From NCBI RefSeq assembly GCF_963576545.1, contig NC_083638.1, positions 21,107,590 to 21,171,589 on the forward strand: a stretch of DNA of 64,000 nucleotides, given 5' to 3'. Below the pieces are notes generated by a model that did no database searches, had not been told where the DNA came from, and was given only the letters and a program-made list of their open reading frames with translations. Every line of letters starts with the position of its first letter. Positions within the stretch are counted from its first letter, which is position 1. Shown here in pieces: positions 57,551 to 64,000 of this stretch. The translations under genes and the position numbers were made by a program. This DNA comes from Limanda limanda. Taxonomy: Eukaryota > Chordata > Actinopteri > Pleuronectiformes > Pleuronectidae.

Positions 57551-60361
57551 AAGCTGTAAATGTTCATCTGAATCATAACTATACAGTTTTCATAGCTGGT
57601 AACATATATCCTGTGCCAAATGATTAATATTTATTCAAGAGCTAATCTCGTTAACAGAGCCAGAGAGTCCATTTTATTTATTGTTTTGGTGGATGTTTTA
57701 TTTATTTTATTGGTATTGAACAATAAACTCAATCAATATTCTAAACAGACCAAATCAAACAAAGCCCTAGATAAGAAATCACCAATGCATATGGGAACTG
57801 TCAAGAAAAGGTATACTTGTGTATTATTGCGGTGCCAAAAGGAGCAGTGATAAATGTTGGGTGCACCTAAATTAGTTTAGTTATTTACAATCTGCTAATA
57901 TTTCTGAAAAGTTCTAATTTTTTCATTGTTAGAGGTAGGGGAATCTTGGAACCCATTCACTGTTGTCTTCAAATCTAGACAGTCTTCTATTCCTGACGAA
58001 TGTTTCTCCTCACAAAATGCACAGTGAAAAGCTATAAATGTGTTTCTGCATCTTTTGCTCTCCATGTGGTCTGTTAAACTGCAGGCAACCTAAGGCGGTT
58101 CAAACCTGATTGGTCAAATTCGAAACGGAGCCAGAAGGCTTCTTCTTGATGGCTGGTGAAAGTGTGCTTATGATTTCAGGGATATGTTTGTTGATTTAAT
58201 GTTGAAAGCCATCCCACTGTGATGTAATGCTGGAAAAACCCCAGTACTTTTTCACGATTAACTTGTGGGTACAAATTAAATGACTGCTTCTATTCATGAC
58301 ACAACCTCTGAGATTACACAGTAATCAGTCCAAAAAAAAATCAACTAGAGATGCCTTTTTTTAAACCAACTCTAACACCAGGCTTCTGGCACTAAAATCG
58401 TGTCCATCGCCCACAGAATCTGGATATTCACATGCAGAATTTATTTGTAGAGATTCAGGGTAGAGTGATTGGCAAAAATATCAGTTACATTCAAATGGTA
58501 CAGGGATCAAAAGAGTGACATTGTGATTAGATTGATCATTGCTCAGCATTTTACAGCCAACTGAGGGTAACGTTGCACAAAAGCCGTGAATGTCTCCCCT
58601 GGGGATTATTAGCTATCATGCAATTATCATGTCTCCTTCAGGCAACATAAGAGACATTCTGAACTTCAACATGTTTCATTCCTTTATACAAAAAAAAAAG
58701 TTCTAATTTAGTCCTTTATTCAACAAAGTAGGGAAGTGTGAACTTTTAAGCCTCGTGTTTTTCATCTGGGCATCGAACAGATGACAGATTCTTGTGCCAT
58801 GTGATTTTCAGATGAGTAACTTGCCCACATCTGCAGCCTTGCCATCAGTCAAATTTTTCCAATATCCACAACATTGTGGCTGCCCAGTGAAACAACCTCT
58901 GTCACAAAGCCTGATGCCTTAAGCCTTTATGAAGATGAAAAGCCCTTCACTTCTACTTCTCCCTCTTATTGCACTTGACATGGCTCTGGTCTTATTTTTG
59001 TTTGCGTAACGTCTGTGTTTTCACTTTTTCCATTAGTAGGGAAACCTCAACCAGTTTGAAACTTGAAGACATCATTGTCCTGGAAACACTGAGGCCTTTT
59101 CCACAACAGGAACTTAATGACCCATAACTCAATGAGCTGCTTTTGTCGCTCAACACATTGTGAGCAAGTTCCTGACACATTTAAGGTGGTGGTGGTGACA
59201 CTAAATCTTCAAGGTGCTCTGTGGAGAAAGAAATGTAAAAAAACCTAAATTTATAACTCAGGTTAAACATTCATTAAAGCACTGTGAGGAAGTCACTTTT
59301 ACGGGCAATATGAGATATTTCTTGCATCCTAGAGGAAAAAACTCATGTTCAAGTTATTGGAAGCGTTTGGAAACTGTTACCAAGTTCCCATAGTGGAAAC
59401 TGCATTTATGCAGGTTTTAACAAATTCAATTTAAGATTTTGAGACCATAATTAATCAAATTGAATACCCATGTCCAGTACGACAAATATAAAGGAATATG
59501 AGAGTCCCAGAATTGCTTACACTTACCCATGATTGACAATAGGTATTAATTAGTCTTGTAAAGAATATATATAACGGAAGTAGCGTTAACATTGAGACTT
59601 AAATGTATATAAGACTTTGTATGTCTAAACATATTTTAAACTTTTTAAGACCTCAAATTATTACAAATTCTAGACTTTGAAAGACTGCAGATATCCTGCA
59701 AATAAGAGCAGCACAAATACTGGTTCCCTGCAGCCGACCTCGACGTTATGGAGTAAAGGAGCCTGTAAAAAGTTTAATGTCATGGCAGAACCGCTACAGG
59801 GCTGTTAGCTCACAGACCGATGCTGTCCTCAGACGACCAACCCTTCACAGCTAGGCCTTTATGATGACGTTGAGGTAAAATCCAGCCAAGATGGTACACA
59901 TACACAGCTGGATAGGCCTTATAAACACCAAGTTGTATAGAGTCCATACACACAGTCAAAATCAATTATAGAAAAGTCAGTCCATTTCAAAGTAGACACG
60001 CATTCACTCACTTGGCTCTGTTCACACAGTTCCAGAAAGACAACACAGTCAGTGACCTGATAAGCTAAATCATAGATATGCTGTCATGCCCATGGAGCTT
60101 TCTTCTTCACATCAGTGTTTGATAAAAAAAAGGAAAAAAAATATCGACATGGTAGAAAGAAAAAAATTACCCCCTTGGCCTATGAACACCGACTCCACCA
60201 CCAGGTCAGAACTGGCTGACTGTGCTATATGTGAACTTTAATCTAAGGATGGAGTCAGATGCCAACTCAAATAAGTACTCCATCCTGAGCAGAGCTGCAA
60301 CCCAGCAGGTGCTGCACTAAAAGGGTTATTGACCCAAGTTGCCAGGGTCTCCGTCTAAGAA

Positions 60362-60379
60362 ATATATATATATATATAT
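60362..60379. repeat. (AT)9 microsatellite
   Basis: A short pure AT run in the furin upstream intron. Confidence 0.85.
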
Positions 60380-61586
60380 TTGAAAATAACCTATCAGATA
60401 AGAGATGTGGTCTGTTAGACAAGAGACAAAAGGAGAACAATTTGGGCTCTTTAGCATTTCCAAATTAACCAGTTTACTCTTTCTTAAATGAAAGTGACTT
60501 GAGTCATACATTGCTCTTGTTGGGTCAGAGTTGCAAAAGAGTTATAAGGTTCAGTAACTGTTTTAACACAGCAACAGTTAAGTTTTTTAATGGTACAATC
60601 CACTTGTAGAATAATGGGCTTTTATAATATATTGAAGCTGTGGTCCTAAATCATTTCAAATTTAATTTACAGACCAAGACAGTCGTTCATTTGACCCCAT
60701 GCTTCATTCAAAACTGTTGACAGCTCATCCACTCAAATCCACCCAAAATATTATTCCACTCACTATCATATGCAATTTGGTTGAGGTCCAATTAGGCAGA
60801 TGACTTTATTAAAGACTAGTCCGTTTTTTAAACTGGTTGCTGATCACGCTTTTACAATGGATTTGCTGTTTTTCATATTAACAGAATTTGGGATGCAGAC
60901 TCTTCCTCTGGTGCTTCTTGAATCTGAATATACAGCTGCTGAAGAACATGACAGATATCTTCACTAGTGACACAAAGGATGAAAGCAACTCATCCACAGT
61001 AGCTGGTTCAGTGAATGTATTTTCTTAAACCAGGTCACATTACACTATATACACATTTCTGCTACAGCCCACCTTTCTCTGAACTATCTTATTGTCTGAT
61101 TCTTAATGCAGTGGTAGTACTTTCCTATTGCTCATTACTCTAACAGTAACATTTTAATGGTCATTAATATTTTAAAAAGTTGAATCTTGTCACATCTTTA
61201 ACTTAATTTTTTGTCAGATCTGTTGAGATTTTCAGATTTCTTTGATAAAATAAAAAATATATAATTCTTTATGCAAGGAATTTCAAAGAACATCCATAAT
61301 TAATGTGAGTAAAACTGAAAGGAGCTGGTCCAATTGTCATAGAAAATCCAACATGATGATTCTCTAAATCATACTCGTCTGGTAAAACTCTGAGAGCTGG
61401 ATGAAACAACTTTTCACTTTTCATTATCAGTCTGCTGGAAATCAAAGGTCGCCCCATTATAATCATATTAACAGTCGAAAAGATTATTTCTCCACATACG
61501 TCGTCAACTCTCACGCAGATGCTTTAATGAGCTCATCCTCATTAGTGGAGGAATTCAACTGCATCCATTGCTTGGTACTTAGTGTC

Positions 61587-61650
61587 GGTCTGTGTGTGTC
61601 TGTATGTGTGTGTGTGTGTGTGCGCGCTTGTGCGTATGTATGTGTGTGAC
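61587..61650. repeat. TG-rich imperfect microsatellite
   Basis: An interrupted TG/CG/TATG tract; no other signal. Confidence 0.8.
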
Positions 61651-64000
61651 ATTGGAAAGGGAAAGAGGGGAAACATGATTTTTAATCACGAGGGAGGCAG
61701 CTCTATCACAGTGCAAACAGTACGATTGCTTCTGACACCAGGAAGGAATAAGAAATTTGATCACACTCATAAGACTCTATTGAACCTTGCAGTAACTGAC
61801 CAAGGGAAATCTAAACTCGCATTTTAAACTCCTCGGTTCATGTTTTTCAAATTTTCCAACATATTCCTGGTGATGAAGTGTTTAAACTTATTACTACACA
61901 CCTCTTGTATTATTCTGAACACTTCTGGCAAACCATGGATTTGAGATTATCCTGATTACACTTACTTAGTTAGCTAACTATAGCACAAAGACAGGACACA
62001 GGGAAACCGCCGGCCATCTAGCTACACCTCTGAAGTTCACTTTTCAAAGGGTTTATCTATATACATCAAGTTAAATGTTGTGGTCTTACATGGTTCTATG
62101 TGCCAGACTTTCTTAGCAAAGTGGGACACTATTCCTTTAAGGTTTTAGAGCGCTTCCATTTTCAATGCCATAACATTCAAAACACATGCATATGATTTCC
62201 CTCTCTTAACTGGCATGTGTACATTAAAGGAACAGTAGATAAATCCGTTTTTTAGTGATGTTTAAATGAAAAAAGAAACACCTTAAAAGTATTGAGCATC
62301 ACATATTTATGTGAAAGGATAGAGTATCCAAGGACTGGGTTTACCTTTTAAATAATTTGTGCTCTACGTAGGGTGAAGTAAAGATTGACAGTGATGGGAT
62401 ACAAGATTTACCATTTCAGCTCAGGTACATGGCTTCTGAGACCCTTGGTAGGAGAACTGGAAAGAACAAGATAGATTCCTATCTAGAAAACAATCCTGGG
62501 GTTTGACAGAATCAATGTGCACTGACGAATAAGCAAACAGTGAGATTAAAACTATAGTTATAAAGTCAATAATTAAGCTGAATATTTTTGTCTCATCATC
62601 TGAGTTCCCTTTCTTATTTAAATAACTGTTCGTTTAAGACATGTCAAGAAGAGTGAATGGCTATTCAGGTCAGTTTTAGGAGATATACATAGAGGTTATG
62701 TCCTTGGCATGAGTTTGACAGCTGTATCTGAAGCTGTTGCTATAAAATTAACAGGGCATTACAACTGGCAAAGAAGCACTTGGGCTGTAAATGCTGAGTG
62801 TACAAGGGCAAAAGTAACTGTGGAAGTCTTCACTTCAAATATCCCATCTCATTAATAACCTGTTGCGTTTTCCCATCTTCTCTTTCACACACATAAATTA
62901 AAGATATCGCAAAGGGTGATTGCTTGTGGGACAGAAGTTAATAAGATTTAAGTCATGGCGTCTAATTTTATCTCCCCTCTTCACTCTTGGAGCAGAGATA
63001 GGGCACTGCTCTTTGACAAAAATACCAAACAGGTTCTTCCGACCCAAATGAAAGAACAAGGGGGTCATTTCAGGAAGCTGAACTCTTTTCTGGCAACTTT
63101 CTCTCTTACGTATTTTCATCACTGTCATCTTCCTCCACAGAGGACTGGCCACTTTAGTCTCTGCACCCAAGACAGGTTCCCAACCTCTGGCCACTTTACT
63201 TTAATGGACTGTCAGGAGGGTTTTCCAAAGGAACACTGCACTGTTTAGAATTGTTAGGTTTTTTTTCTTTTAATCAAATGCCATTATCATTTGACATTAA
63301 GCTGGGTTGAAAGGAAAATAAAGATCTATTTGGTGATCAAGTTTTACACTTGCTGCACATATTGAATTTCAAACATCTTTCTCATATTATTACTGATTTG
63401 GTAATTCTAGCGTGTACAGCTGCCCACCACACACATGAATATGAGCTCTCATTCTACTGCTGCCCGAGGCTACGCACATTACAGCATGTGATCCTGTTCG
63501 CTCGACAAAAAGCCACAAATTATTGTACTCCTCCTCACTGGACTGTAGGTAAAGTGGGGTGAAAGAAAGACGGATCACAAAAGAAGATCCAAACGCACAG
63601 ATTGAAGAGGAGTCGTCCTCCGAGACCATTTGTTACTGTTGTTTCCATGGAGATCAGTTACAGCTCAGTTCTGACGGTGTGGTGTATTGTTCAAGGGCAA
63701 GGAGGGTAGGAGATGGTGATAAATGCAGCAACTTTACAGTCGGTTTGCCTTTTGTTTCTAAGCCATTCAAAATAAAGTGTGATGAGCAGGAGAATATCCG
63801 TAGGAATGGAAAGAAAATCGTAATTCCTGCTTTTTTACAGTGGAAATACACTCAAGCATGACACCAACCACAAACTGCTGAGAGATTTGGTATGGTATGC
63901 ACTGCGCGTGTCGATTTGGTGATGATGGAAAAATTGAGAATGTAATTCTGTCTCAATGAGAGACTGTCTCAGTCATTACTTATTTGTACCTCCTTTGTCT

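Larger units (their letters stand above)
54542..64000 (-). other. furin upstream intron (partial); no exon found
   Basis: The furin signal-peptide exon should lie upstream (rightwards). I looked on the minus strand for an exon ending in the usual HGF.NLG wording before a phase-0 donor and did not find one, so it is probably outside. The stretch is AT-rich with a dispersed repeat (57457-57550), (AT)9 at 60362-60379 and a TG-rich run at 61587-61630. Short open frames here show no family features. Confidence 0.5.

Noticed and set aside
63559..63861. 100-residue open frame on the plus strand
   Set aside because: No recognisable domain, no homologous wording, no splice or promoter support; length is plausible by chance.
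54542..64000. Furin signal-peptide exon
   Set aside because: Donor-like sites such as those near 56728 and 62345 do not give a signal peptide or the conserved prodomain wording, so none was called.

Overview
The window is nuclear DNA from a ray-finned (teleost) fish. The coding exons are short, AG/GT-bounded and vertebrate-like. The introns and spacers are AT-rich, full of CA/TG microsatellites, and carry repeat families I recognise from teleost genomes, including an L2-type LINE with its usual 3' tail. I cannot name the species; the repeat content and intron sizes suggest a percomorph-type fish, which is inference.

Three protein-coding genes are supported, each by exon chains whose splice phases all agree. 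(1) Positions 458-8340, minus strand: the 5' nine coding exons (446 residues) of fes, the F-BAR/SH2 tyrosine kinase. The SH2 and kinase exons lie beyond the left edge. (2) Positions 15175-54541, minus strand: furin, the Golgi/endosomal subtilisin-like proprotein convertase. Fourteen exons give 744 residues plus the stop, from the middle of the prodomain to the C terminus; only the signal-peptide exon (about 59 residues by human numbering) is missing, presumably off the right edge. The whole catalytic tetrad is present at a constant offset from the human protein. Furin upstream of fes on one strand is the order seen at human 15q26.1, so this is conserved synteny. (3) Positions 47755-52285, plus strand: a complete five-exon BTB-BACK-kelch gene most like KLHL10, lying antisense inside the furin intron between the two prodomain exons.

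Layout: 1-8.3 kb fes; 8.3-15.2 kb spacer holding the furin 3' UTR and fes 5' region; 15.2-28 kb furin C-terminal, P-domain and later catalytic exons; 28-34.5 kb furin intron with a 5'-truncated L2 LINE that keeps an uninterrupted reverse-transcriptase frame; 34.5-44.7 kb furin active-site and activation-site exons with long introns and a decayed LINE relic; 44.7-54.4 kb host intron of the klhl10-like gene, rich in repeats; 54.4 kb to the end, furin prodomain exon and upstream intron.

The genes do not form a pathway or operon-like unit. The most unusual non-genic signal is a set of perfect or near-perfect short-loop hairpins (arms 10-17 bp, loops 0-6 nt in most) scattered across the window, several of them too long to be chance. 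Other points worth a second look are the nested antisense gene, CA/TG tracts abutting several fes splice sites, an RGD-to-RGN change in the furin P domain, and a local 150-bp direct duplication.
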